Positions 8,826 through 16,940 of a DNA stretch of 64,000 bases are shown in pieces (within the stretch, counting starts at the first letter, position 1; each line of letters starts with the position of its first letter). The position numbers were made by a program, and so were the translations under genes. The stretch comes from Porphyromonadaceae bacterium COT-184 OH4590 (GTDB lineage: Bacteria > Bacteroidota > Bacteroidia > Bacteroidales > Paludibacteraceae). Under the pieces are notes generated by a model. The model saw nothing but the letters and a program-made list of their open reading frames with translations, was not told the origin of the DNA and searched no databases. The stretch covers positions 92,077-156,076 of the forward strand of contig JRAN01000072.1 of NCBI GenBank assembly GCA_000768855.1. Direction: 5' to 3'.

Positions 8826-10313
8826 ATGAACATTTTAAGTTTATTCGTATTAATCCCTGTTTTGATGATACTGTTTTTGTTTCTTAGCAAGGAGATGAAA
8901 ACGATTAGAACCATAATGGTGGCAGGGGCATCGGCTCTTTTGGCTGTAACTGCGGTATTGATAGTAGTTTTTCTAAAAGAGAGAGCCGCCAACCCCGATG
9001 CAGAGATGCTTTTGGTGCAGAGTTGGACTTGGTACAAACCGCTTAATATAGCTATGACACTCGGTGTCGATGGTATATCGGTAGTAATGATTGCCTTGTC
9101 GTCGATAATCGTATTTACCGGCGTATTCTCGTCGTGGAATATGAATATGGCAAAAGAGTTTTTCCTTTGGTATTGTCTGCTTACTATCGGAGTATTCGGA
9201 TTTTTTATCACTATCGACCTTTTTTCGATGTTTATGTTCTACGAAGTAGCACTTATCCCTATGTACCTTCTAATAGGTCTTTGGGGAACAGGCAAAAAAG
9301 AGTATTCGGCAATGAAACTTACCCTTATGCTTATGGGTGGTTCGGCTTTTCTTATGATAGGTATCATCGGTATATACTTCGCTTCGGGAGCTACCACATT
9401 CAACCTTTTGGAGATTGCCAATAACTTACATATCCCGATAGAACAGCAACGTTGGATATTCCCTGCTACATTTCTCGGTTTTGGTGTGCTTGGGGCATTG
9501 TTTCCGTTCCACACTTGGAGTCCGGACGGTCACGCTGCTGCTCCTACTTCGGTGTCGATGTTGCACGCCGGTGTGTTGATGAAACTCGGCGGATACGGCT
9601 GTTTCCGTGTAGCGATATATCTGATGCCGGAGGCGGCTCACGAATTGGGTTGGATATTCCTCATACTTACGGGTATATCGGTGGTGTACGGAGCATTTAG
9701 TGCTGTCGTACAGACCGACTTGAAGTATATCAACGCCTATTCGTCCGTGAGCCACTGCGGTTTGGTACTATTTGCCATACTTATGCTCAACCAAACAGCT
9801 ATGACAGGTGCTGTAATGCAGATGTTGTCGCACGGCTTGATGACGGCTCTCTTCTTTGCACTTATCGGTTTGATTTACGGACGTACCCATACACGCGATA
9901 TTAGGGAGATGGGCGGTTTGATGAAGATAATGCCTTTTGCCTCAGTTTGCTATGTGATAGCGGGTTTGGCATCGCTCGGTCTGCCCGGTCTTAGCGGATT
10001 CGTTGCCGAAATGACTATATTCGTAGGTGCTTTCCAAAACACAGGAGTATTCTATACTGTGCTTACAATTGTTGCCTGCTGTTCGATAGTGATTACTGCC
10101 GTGTATATCCTTCGTACTGTGGGTAAAATACTCTATGGTCCTATACAGGATACTCATCACATTGGATTACCCGATGCAGCGTGGTACGAAAAGGTATCGG
10201 CTGTGGGTCTTATAGTTGCTATTGTCTTTATGGGTTTCTATCCTTTTGGTATATCAAATATTATATCGGAAAGCGTTTTGCCAATCATAACCAAATTGAG
10301 CACCGTTATCTAA
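8826..10313 (+). CDS. nuoM: NADH-quinone oxidoreductase subunit M
   Basis: 495 residues, an antiporter-like membrane subunit. Conserved elements include MFYEVALIPMYLLIG with the essential glutamate and FPFHTWSPDGHAAAPTSVSM followed by a channel lysine. It lies between nuoL and nuoN with short spacers. The start is supported by the purine-rich AAAGGAGAAAA just upstream, which is unusually Shine-Dalgarno-like for Bacteroidetes. Confidence 0.96.
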   Translation: MNILSLFVLIPVLMILFLFLSKEMKTIRTIMVAGASALLAVTAVLIVVFLKERAANPDAEMLLVQSWTWYKPLNIAMTLGVDGISVVMIALSSIIVFTGVFSSWNMNMAKEFFLWYCLLTIGVFGFFITIDLFSMFMFYEVALIPMYLLIGLWGTGKKEYSAMKLTLMLMGGSAFLMIGIIGIYFASGATTFNLLEIANNLHIPIEQQRWIFPATFLGFGVLGALFPFHTWSPDGHAAAPTSVSMLHAGVLMKLGGYGCFRVAIYLMPEAAHELGWIFLILTGISVVYGAFSAVVQTDLKYINAYSSVSHCGLVLFAILMLNQTAMTGAVMQMLSHGLMTALFFALIGLIYGRTHTRDIREMGGLMKIMPFASVCYVIAGLASLGLPGLSGFVAEMTIFVGAFQNTGVFYTVLTIVACCSIVITAVYILRTVGKILYGPIQDTHHIGLPDAAWYEKVSAVGLIVAIVFMGFYPFGISNIISESVLPIITKLSTVI

Positions 10314-10351
10314 TTGTAGTTTATTAATTTGTAAATGAATAGAAAAAAGAT

Positions 10352-11773
10352 ATGAATTTCAGTAACTTTTTATTTATGCAACACGAGATAGGACTGGTAG
10401 CGGTATTTCTCATCTTGTTTTTTGCCGATATACTCGGCTCTAATGACAAAAAATGGTTTTATCCGCTTGCCTCTATCCTTTTTGCTGCATTTACTGTAGC
10501 AGGATTTTTCTTCAACCCGCAGGGCGAAGCCTTCGGAGGTATGTTTGTGGCATCGCCGCTTACATCGTTTATGAAAAATCTGCTCAATATAGCCACGTTC
10601 CTTGTATTTTTGCAAACATACCGCTGGCTCGAACAGAAAGAGATAAAAGAGAGACGTTTTGAGTATTTTCTCATCTCGCTTATCACGCTGCTTGGAATGT
10701 ACCTTATGATTTCGGCAGGCAACTTTATGATGCTCTACATCGGTATGGAGACGGCATCTTTGCCCTTGGCTACATTGGTGGCATTCAACAAACATCAAAG
10801 AAAATCGGCAGAGGCAGGTGTTAAGTTTATAATGATTTCGGCATTGGCATCAGCTGTTATGTTATTTGGTGTGTCGTACCTTTATGGAGCTACAGGCACG
10901 TTCTACTTCTCGGATATGGCAGCCAATATATCAACATCGCCAATGGTGTTGCTCGGACTCGTGTTTTTCTTTGGCGGTTTGGGCTTTAAGCTATCGCTTG
11001 TACCTTTTCATCTATGGACTGCCGACGTATATGAAGGCGCTCCTACAAGTATAACAGCCTATCTGTCGGTTGTTTCAAAAGGTGCGGCGGCTTTTGCTTT
11101 GCTCTTTGCTCTCTTCAAAGTTTTTGGCAATATCGAAGGTGTATGGCAGGGTATCGTCTGGGGGCTTTCGGTAATAACAATCACACTCGGCAACCTTTTT
11201 GCACTTCGTCAGACCGATATTAAGCGTTTCTTTGCTTTTTCATCAATTTCGCAAGCAGGTTATATAGTGTTGGGTATCATCGCCAACAACTCTATGGGTA
11301 TCACTGCAACAGTATTTTATGTGTTGGTGTATGTGTTTTCGAACCTCGCTTCGTTTGCTGTTATATCGGCAGTGGAGAACAAAAATGGAGGCGATACTTC
11401 GATAGCAGCCTTCAATGGACTTAGCAAGTCGAATCCTAAACTTGCTCTTTTGATGATGTTATCGGTATTCTCTTTGGGAGGTATTCCATTCTTCGCAGGA
11501 TTTTTCAGTAAGTTCTTCATCTTTATGGCAGCAGCCTCTGCAGGTTTTTACCTATTGGTATTCATTGCATTACTCAATACTGTAATATCGCTCTTTTACT
11601 ATTTGATGATAGTAAAAGCAATGTATATAAACAAGGCAGATGAAACATCGGTAACACCTATCAAATCAGATAACTATAGTCGTATCAGTATGGTTATTTG
11701 CTTTGTTGGTATACTGGTAGTGGGTGTCATCAGCGGTATATATACGTACATCAATGGATTAGCTATGCTATAA
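10352..11773 (+). CDS. nuoN: NADH-quinone oxidoreductase subunit N
   Basis: 473 residues with about 14 transmembrane helices, and the NuoN signatures LYIGMETASLPLATLVAF and SLVPFHLWTADVYEGAPT. It is the third antiporter-like subunit and the last gene of the operon, ending 24 bases before a strong terminator. Confidence 0.95.
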   Translation: MNFSNFLFMQHEIGLVAVFLILFFADILGSNDKKWFYPLASILFAAFTVAGFFFNPQGEAFGGMFVASPLTSFMKNLLNIATFLVFLQTYRWLEQKEIKERRFEYFLISLITLLGMYLMISAGNFMMLYIGMETASLPLATLVAFNKHQRKSAEAGVKFIMISALASAVMLFGVSYLYGATGTFYFSDMAANISTSPMVLLGLVFFFGGLGFKLSLVPFHLWTADVYEGAPTSITAYLSVVSKGAAAFALLFALFKVFGNIEGVWQGIVWGLSVITITLGNLFALRQTDIKRFFAFSSISQAGYIVLGIIANNSMGITATVFYVLVYVFSNLASFAVISAVENKNGGDTSIAAFNGLSKSNPKLALLMMLSVFSLGGIPFFAGFFSKFFIFMAAASAGFYLLVFIALLNTVISLFYYLMIVKAMYINKADETSVTPIKSDNYSRISMVICFVGILVVGVISGIYTYINGLAML

Positions 11774-11797
11774 GAAATGAATATTTTGCTTTAGAAT

Positions 11798-11837
11798 AAA
11801 AAAGGAGTTACCGAGTAAGTAAGGAACTCCTTTTTTT
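11798..11837 (+). terminator. Rho-independent terminator of nuoI-N
   Basis: AAAAAAGGAGTT (11798-11809) pairs with AACTCCTTTTTT (11825-11836) around a 15-base loop, followed by further T. It is nearly symmetric, so it could also stop minus-strand transcripts. Confidence 0.85.
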
Positions 11838-11841
11838 GCGG

Positions 11842-11997
11842 GAAGAGTTTGGAAATTATTTGTGCCTTTGTGTAGTGATTGAGGTAAAATGTATAGGCAG
11901 TATCCTCTGTTGCTTTAGAGAGTAATATTTGCCAATCTTTTTCGGGATTGTTAAACAGATTGTAAAAATCTACATAATACATCAGTGTCATTATCAT
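11842..11997 (-). pseudogene. Possible short coding remnant of unknown function
   Basis: About 52 codons of protein-like composition (YYVDFYNLFNNPEKDWQILL) read on the minus strand, but the frame continues into the nuoN terminator stem and has no promoter or ribosome site that I can see. It is most likely a gene fragment or chance frame. Not recognised. Confidence 0.2.
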
Positions 11998-12079
11998 TAA
12001 TATAGCTAACCTAAAGAAGTTTCACGAGAGTTTTAAACAACACCGCATTACCATTATCTCATCAGCTAAAAAGTATAAC

Positions 12080-12331
12080 ATCAATGAAATGAACCATTAA
12101 CTACAAATAACCGTCTGTTTTATTAGTGCAACAGCCTTTTATCTGCAAATAACGACCTACTACATTAGTGAAACAGGCTTTTATCTGCAAATAATTACTT
12201 GCTACATTAGTGAAACAGCCTTTTATTTGCAAATAATGACTTGCTGCACTAATGCAACAAGCTTTTATCTATGAATAACGACCTGTTACACCTGTGAGGC
12301 GATATTATATCTACAGATAATTGCTAAAAAC
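12080..12331. repeat. 42-bp tandem repeat array, six degenerate copies
   Basis: Copies start at 12080, 12122, 12164, 12206, 12248 and 12290, each exactly 42 bp. Core words are ATTAGTGAAACAGCCTTTTA and CTGCAAATAA. The middle three copies are close to identical and the outer ones are diverged. Each unit has stops in several frames, so it is not coding. Copies abut with no unique spacers, so it is not a CRISPR array. In copy 2, GCAAATAATTACTTGC is an imperfect palindrome. Function unknown. Confidence 0.85.
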
Positions 12332-12384
12332 ATAATTTTTTTCATAATTAAAAAATTATTAGTATACAATAAAAATGATTACTT

Positions 12385-12552
12385 TTAGATATTGTTTAAT
12401 TGAGTTTTGTATAAAAAAGCAAAATTAAACAAAATGGTATTAGCCGATAGGGGTAATGCACCGAAAACAAGATGCAATACGACCACCGCATTGTAGAACA
12501 AACAGCGACTTTCTTGTTCATCATCAAGAGGTTTGATTTTTTGTTTATTCAT
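12385..12552 (-). CDS. Small hydrophobic protein, unknown
   Basis: 55 residues: a charged N-terminus (MNKQKIKPLDDEQES) then one or two hydrophobic stretches (AVVVLHLVFGALPLSANTI), so probably a small membrane protein. A -7 element (TACCTTTG on the minus strand, 12583-12590) lies 30 bases upstream of this ATG and excludes the longer upstream start. Not recognised. It sits between the 42-bp array and the restriction-modification scar. Confidence 0.4.
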   Translation of the reverse strand: MNKQKIKPLDDEQESRCLFYNAVVVLHLVFGALPLSANTILFNFAFLYKTQLNNI

Positions 12553-12582
12553 ATGTTTGTATTGTTTTGATTTTCTGAGGTG

Positions 12583-12590
12583 CAAAGGTA
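12583..12590 (-). promoter_or_regulatory. -7 element for the small hydrophobic protein
   Basis: TACCTTTG on the minus strand, exact consensus, about 30 bases before the ATG at 12552. Confidence 0.5.
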
Positions 12591-12714
12591 CGGCGACATA
12601 CAACCCGAATGAGTATAATACTGCCCGAAAAAGATAAAATATTATATCTGTTAGAAGAAATAAATCTTCTTAGAAGAAAGTCAGAATTTCACATCACTTT
12701 CACAGAAAAAGTCG

Positions 12715-12722
12715 TATCTTTG
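12715..12722 (+). promoter_or_regulatory. -7 element upstream of the degraded methylase fragment
   Basis: TATCTTTG, consensus match, about 66 bases before the ATG at 12789. It is probably the original promoter of the restriction-modification operon and may now serve the PIN/ASCH cassette. Confidence 0.55.
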
Positions 12723-12788
12723 CTATAATTTGAAAATAAAGATTTAAATATTCAAAATAACTGGGAATGAAGAGAATATGTATTAAAG

Positions 12789-12866
12789 ATGATAACAGTA
12801 GATAATTTTAAACAAATACTTAAAACTCTAAATTTTACCGAGAGTAAGAACCATTTGTACTTTTAA
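12789..12866 (+). pseudogene. N-terminal remnant of an N-6 DNA methylase-type gene
   Basis: 25 codons (MITVDNFKQILKTLNFTES then a stop) resemble the N-terminus of large Bacteroidetes restriction-modification methylase proteins. The gene breaks off at once. The resemblance is from memory of the family and needs a search. It fits the other fragments downstream. Confidence 0.4.
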
Positions 12867-12879
12867 TTATGAATTGATT

Positions 12880-13548
12880 ATGACATTTACAGAAGCAAAA
12901 CAGGAATTTGACAATAAATACGGAACAGCAACAGAATATAACTGTTTCCTTCCCGAACATTTGACTTTTGGAAGAATATCCAATTTCAAAAAGAAAAATG
13001 GACAACGAAACGAGCAATATTACAAATGGCAATTCTTGTATTCCATTATACAATCAGGACTTTACGCCAAAGACTATATCGGAGGATTTGGTGAATATGT
13101 GGGTATTGCGGGTTTTTACAACTTCGTAGATTTTGGTCATGGACATCATAATCAAGGAATGTATCGTGTTTTAAGTTATAAAACACACAAATTGCTTTTT
13201 ATGCTGTGTTTTTTAAATTGTTCGTTAATGCGAAAATATTGTGCAGGTCTTTCAGTTGGTTCAAAAATGAAAGAATTAAAAATTGAACAGTTTGTACAAA
13301 TCCCTTTCCCCAACTTTGAAGAGCAAAAACAAAAAGAAATTGCCTTACTCTATCATAACCCTGAAAGCATTTATCCCATAGACACTTTTACATTAAACAA
13401 CTTTTTAGAGCAGGACAACGATTTCAACAAAACAGCAGGAATTTATGAATTGGATAAAACAGCGAAACAATTAAAAGCAATATTAAACAAAGCTATTGAC
13501 GACATAGCAAATGACAGAGAAGTAAGTATTACATTTAAAACAGATTAG
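12880..13548 (+). pseudogene. Internally deleted restriction-modification protein (methylase head joined to specificity-type tail)
   Basis: 222 residues from the ATG at 12880 (an upstream TTG would add two). Residues 1-65 (NCFLPEHLTFGRI, then YYKWQFLYSIIQSGLYAKDY) resemble the start of Bacteroidetes type I-like methylase proteins. From about 90 on it resembles the end of a specificity (S) domain: GSKMKELKIEQFVQIPFPNF then EEQKQKEI, the usual conserved region of HsdS. The catalytic methylase region (NPPY or DPPY motif) is missing. The frame is open, so the deletion was in frame. Probably non-functional for methylation; it could still bind DNA. Confidence 0.6.
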
Positions 13549-13600
13549 GCGGTGCTGGAGAAGTGGTTGGGGTAAGAATAAAATAACTCAAGGAAATCTT

Positions 13601-15067
13601 ATGAACATATTATTGGATACAAATATTATAATACCATTGGAAGATACAGGAAAAGAATTACCTCGTACTTTTGCCGAAATGCGAAAAATTGGAGGAGAAC
13701 AAGGACATTGTTTTTTCATTCATCCAATACAATTTGAAGATATTAATCGCGATAAAGAAGAGAATCGAAAAAAGATTGTTTTATCAAGACTTAAACAATA
13801 TTCTCTAATAGAAAATCCTCCTTTTTTAACTGAAGAAGAACGCTATAAATTAAATCTAAATGAGAGTAATGTAAACGATAAGGTTGATAATAATCTATTA
13901 TTTTCACTGTATCGAGGAGCTGTTCATATCTTAGTAACTAACGATGAAGGCATACATAAAAAATCACAAACAATCGGACTGCATGATAAAGTTTATCGAT
14001 TAGATCAATTTTTGATATTTCTACAATCATACATTAATATTCCCAAAACATATAATTTTACAGGAGTCAAAGAAGGCTTTTTGTATGAAATAGACAAGAA
14101 GCAACCTTTTTTTGATTCTCTTAGGAATGCTTACATCGATTTTGATTCTTGGTATCAAAAATCAGCTGAAAATCAAAGAAAATGTTGGTATATAGAAGAT
14201 AATAATAACAAAATAATGGCAATTGCCATTTATAAAGAAGAAAAGGATGAGACTTTAACAGATAACGGAACACCAACAATAGGGAAAATATTAAAATTAT
14301 GCACATTTAAGGTTGATATTAATGCTCGTGGAAAAAAATTAGGAGAGCGCCTTTTGTATATAGCTTTTCAGTATTGTGTTGAAAACAACTTTGATTGGAT
14401 TTATTTACATACATTTGGCGAAGAACAAAAAACATTGGTCGGATTATGTGAAGATTATGGTTTTTATTTTATAGGTAAATATCAAAAAGACGATGTTTAT
14501 ATTAAGCCAATGAAATTTAGTAATGATATAAGCGATCCGATTGATTCTTTTAAAAGATATTATCCTTTTTTCAAAAAAGACTCTTCTGTAGCGAAATACA
14601 TAATTCCGATTCAACCAAAGTTTCATGAAGATTTATTTCCAGACCTTAGTAATTTAAAGGGTTCGTTATTTGAACAAGATCAAAATTTATTTTCCTCTCA
14701 GGGTAATACAATAAAAAAGGCATACTTGTGTTACGCTAAAATTAAAGCAATTAACAGTGGTGATATCGTTTTATTCTATAGAAGTAAGGACAGAAGATCA
14801 ATTCAATGTATGGGTATAGTTGAACAAGTTCTATTATCGGAGAGAATCGAGGAGGTATTTCCATTAATTGCCAAAAGAACTGTTTATAATATTGATGATA
14901 TAAGGACTATATTAAAACAAAAAACGTTAGTGATATTGTTTCGGTATGTAGCATTAAATAAAGAAATAACACGTGTTCAGATAGACCGAGCTGGTATTAG
15001 AGGAAGCATACAAAGTATAAGAAAAATCAATAACGAACAATACAGAGTAATTACAAATGAAAAGTGA
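13601..15067 (+). CDS. PIN nuclease-like / GNAT acetyltransferase / EVE-PUA-like fusion protein
   Basis: 488 residues. Residues 1-140 look like a PIN domain: ILLDTNIII with Asp6, Glu46/Asp47, Asp93 or Asp96, and LVTNDEG with Asp115, the acidic set expected of a Mg-dependent RNase. Residues about 165-320 look like a GNAT fold, with the acetyl-CoA loop RGKKLGERLL at 243-252. Residues about 350-485 look like an EVE/PUA-like module (GDIVLFYRSKDRRSIQCMGI), a fold that reads modified bases or RNA. Its stop overlaps the start of the next gene by 11 bases, so they are translationally coupled. It sits between fragments of a restriction-modification operon. A defence or toxin-antitoxin role is plausible; I know of no characterised example. 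Confidence 0.7.
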   Translation: MNILLDTNIIIPLEDTGKELPRTFAEMRKIGGEQGHCFFIHPIQFEDINRDKEENRKKIVLSRLKQYSLIENPPFLTEEERYKLNLNESNVNDKVDNNLLFSLYRGAVHILVTNDEGIHKKSQTIGLHDKVYRLDQFLIFLQSYINIPKTYNFTGVKEGFLYEIDKKQPFFDSLRNAYIDFDSWYQKSAENQRKCWYIEDNNNKIMAIAIYKEEKDETLTDNGTPTIGKILKLCTFKVDINARGKKLGERLLYIAFQYCVENNFDWIYLHTFGEEQKTLVGLCEDYGFYFIGKYQKDDVYIKPMKFSNDISDPIDSFKRYYPFFKKDSSVAKYIIPIQPKFHEDLFPDLSNLKGSLFEQDQNLFSSQGNTIKKAYLCYAKIKAINSGDIVLFYRSKDRRSIQCMGIVEQVLLSERIEEVFPLIAKRTVYNIDDIRTILKQKTLVILFRYVALNKEITRVQIDRAGIRGSIQSIRKINNEQYRVITNEK

Positions 15068-15476
15068 TGTAATAGTAATATCGATACACCCTTGCCATGT
15101 AGAAAAAATATGGTCAGGTGAGAAAATTTTTGAATATAGGAAACGAGTGCCTAATTATATTAGATATATGTTAATATATTCGACATCTCCTGTAAAGAAG
15201 ATTACAACATTGGTAGAGGTTGATTCTATTCTATCAGGTTCAATTGAGACAATATGGGAAAAAACAAATACTGGAGCTGGAATATCTGAGAATTTTTATC
15301 GGCAGTATTTTAATGGATACAAACACGCAAATGCAATAAAGATCAAGAGGGTTTGTAAATTTGACAAATTTTTGCCAATCAATATTTTAGAAGGAATAAA
15401 CAATGCCTCCCAATCCTACATATATTTAAAAGAATCATTAAATGATTTTTTTAATAAAATCGCCGACAACCGCTAA
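15057..15476 (+). CDS. ASCH-domain protein
   Basis: 139 residues. The N-terminus VISIHPCHVEKIWSGEKIFE followed by YRKR is a good ASCH signature (a PUA-like, RNA-binding fold). It overlaps the PIN-GNAT gene by 11 bases in another frame and so forms a two-gene cassette. It may be the partner or antidote of the large protein (inference). It is intact, unlike the restriction-modification fragments on either side. Confidence 0.7.
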   Translation: MKSDVIVISIHPCHVEKIWSGEKIFEYRKRVPNYIRYMLIYSTSPVKKITTLVEVDSILSGSIETIWEKTNTGAGISENFYRQYFNGYKHANAIKIKRVCKFDKFLPINILEGINNASQSYIYLKESLNDFFNKIADNR

Positions 15477-15479
15477 AAC

Positions 15480-15542
15480 ATAGAACAGGGCGAGGACGAG
15501 CGCGGAAAGTTCTACAAGGTGTATTACAAAGAGGAAGATTGA
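15480..15542 (+). pseudogene. C-terminal tail remnant of a restriction-modification gene
   Basis: An open tail of 20 codons (IEQGEDERGKFYKVYYKEED, stop) with noticeably higher GC than the cassette before it. It has no start of its own. It looks like the 3' end of the gene that the cassette interrupted or replaced. Confidence 0.35.
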
Positions 15543-15557
15543 GAAAAACAAAATATT

Positions 15558-15734
15558 ATGACAAAAAAGCAAGCCATACAACTGTTTGAGGAGAAGAAAG
15601 TATGTACCGTACCGTTTGGGACAATTGCTCCCAAGTTTTTAACTGCCGAAGATATAACATTTGTGGTGTTGACAATTCTTTTTCCATATGTTGGAACAAG
15701 CAAAACTAAAAGCCTCCAAAGAGATAGGGGTTGA
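15558..15734 (+). pseudogene. BRO/KilA-like protein remnant
   Basis: 58 codons starting MTKKQAIQLFEEKKVCTVPF. The first 18 residues resemble the N-terminus of BRO-domain proteins that accompany Bacteroidetes restriction-modification loci; the sequence then diverges. A second out-of-frame tail (MLEQAKLKASKEIGVEN, stop near 15740) overlaps the end. This looks like a deletion junction. Confidence 0.35.
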
Positions 15735-15802
15735 AAATTGAATTTATCAAAACTGACATTAGAACCTTGGATTTGCCCAATAAATATGATTGGGTTTTTA
15801 TT

Positions 15803-16181
15803 TCATTCAATCCTATTCATCACCCACTCTTTGATTAATTGCATATTATGACCATAAATACGTATTGTCTTTTTTTCATATTGTTGGATAATACGAAAAA
15901 AGCATCTTTATCTATTGCAGGATTTGCTACCATTTCTTCTATGTAATAGTTGTCCGGTTTTTTATAGAAACATTTGTCTGATATGGCTCTCCACTGTTAA
16001 TAGAGTCCATAAATACTATTGTTAAATATTTAGAAGTTTTATTTTCGATGGTCATAGTATGGCAATTACGTGTCGGTTCTGCAAAAGGGAACCTATCACA
16101 TGAATATAATATGAAAATTGTGGATATCAATATCATCGAATATTTTATTTTTGTAACAATTTTTTTATTTTTTATTGCCAT
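15803..16181 (-). pseudogene. Lipoprotein gene with two apparent homopolymer frameshifts
   Basis: The first frame encodes 80 residues (15939-16181) with a lipoprotein signal (MILISTIFILYSC). At the run of six T (15958-15963; A on the coding strand) a one-base shift opens a frame reading PDNYYIEEMVANPAIDKDAF. At a second run of seven T (15870-15876) another shift opens KTIRIYGHNMQLIKEWVMNR and ends at 15803. The pieces read as one protein of about 125 residues. It is either a decaying gene or two sequencing errors at homopolymers. Function unknown. Confidence 0.6.
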
Positions 16182-16236
16182 ATTTTATAATTTGTATAAA
16201 TAATATACTTTTGTGAAATTTTTAAGATTAGAAATG

Positions 16237-16266
16237 TTGAAAAATAAAAAAAATATACTACCTTTG
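16237..16266 (+). promoter_or_regulatory. rpmH promoter (-33 TTG, 19-bp spacer, -7 TACCTTTG)
   Basis: TTG at 16237-16239 and TACCTTTG at 16259-16266 with exactly 19 bp between. This is one of the most complete Bacteroidetes-type promoters in the window. It lies 55 bases before the rpmH ATG. Confidence 0.7.
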
Positions 16267-16321
16267 CATTCCTATTTTTTTAACAGTATATAATTCAAAC
16301 ATTAATTGATATAATAAAGTT

Positions 16322-16480
16322 ATGAAGAGAACATTCCAGCCATCGAACAGAAAACGTAAAAACAAACATGGTTTTAGAGAAAGAATGGCGTCTGCAAACG
16401 GACGTAGGGTGCTTGCCGCACGTAGAGCAAAAGGTAGAAAACGCCTTACTGTTTCTGACGAATATACCTTGAAAGCATAA
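16322..16480 (+). CDS. rpmH: 50S ribosomal protein L34
   Basis: 52 residues beginning [20 protein letters not shown], followed by the [20 protein letters not shown] segment that defines L34. It is a structural protein of the large ribosomal subunit. It has its own promoter. The usual neighbours rnpA and dnaA are not here; the next gene is a PUR-family protein. Confidence 0.97.
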   Translation: MKRTFQPSNRKRKNKHGFRERMASANGRRVLAARRAKGRKRLTVSDEYTLKA

Positions 16481-16532
16481 TAAGACTATATCGTTTATTT
16501 GTGATATACAAAAAAGTGAAGATTGTTTTATA

Positions 16533-16540
16533 TATCTTTG
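16533..16540 (+). promoter_or_regulatory. -7 element for the PUR-family gene
   Basis: TATCTTTG, consensus match, 38 bases before the ATG at 16578. Confidence 0.55.
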
Positions 16541-16577
16541 CTGTTTTTGTATTTGTAAAACAGTATACAATGCCGAT

Positions 16578-16859
16578 ATGGAAGAAAACGTACAAAAGTA
16601 TGATAATGGATTTGTGTTTTCAAAAGCGGTAAAGTCAGGTAAGCGTATTTACTATTTTGATATAAAAAAGGTGAAAAACACAGACAATCTATATATTACT
16701 ATTACCGAGAGCAAAAAGAATACAAACGATGATTGTCAATCCACACAGACTGCTTTTTACAAGCAACGCTTGTTGATATTTAAAGAAGATTTCAAAAGAT
16801 TTACCGAAGCATTAAAAGAGTGTATTGACTTGATAAACAAAATTTCAAAAGATGAGTAA
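16578..16859 (+). CDS. PUR-family (DUF3276) single-strand nucleic-acid-binding protein
   Basis: 93 residues. FSKAVKSGKRIYYFDIKKVK and LYITITESKK, then FKEDFKRFTEAL, are the hallmarks of the small bacterial PUR-alpha-like proteins (DUF3276) common in Bacteroidetes and related to Borrelia BpuR. These fold as PUR repeats and bind single-stranded DNA or RNA. It is a single-gene unit between rpmH and a lipoprotein. The cellular role is not known from sequence. Confidence 0.85.
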   Translation: MEENVQKYDNGFVFSKAVKSGKRIYYFDIKKVKNTDNLYITITESKKNTNDDCQSTQTAFYKQRLLIFKEDFKRFTEALKECIDLINKISKDE

Positions 16860-16940
16860 TGTGTCGGTTGATAACTATTACCTACGCATGTATCTCTCTA
16901 AAGACTTTAAAAATGGATTATAACTAATTTTAAAATCAAT

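Noticed and set aside
12080-12331. CRISPR array
   Set aside because: Units abut and diverge as wholes; there are no unique spacers and no cas genes in the window.
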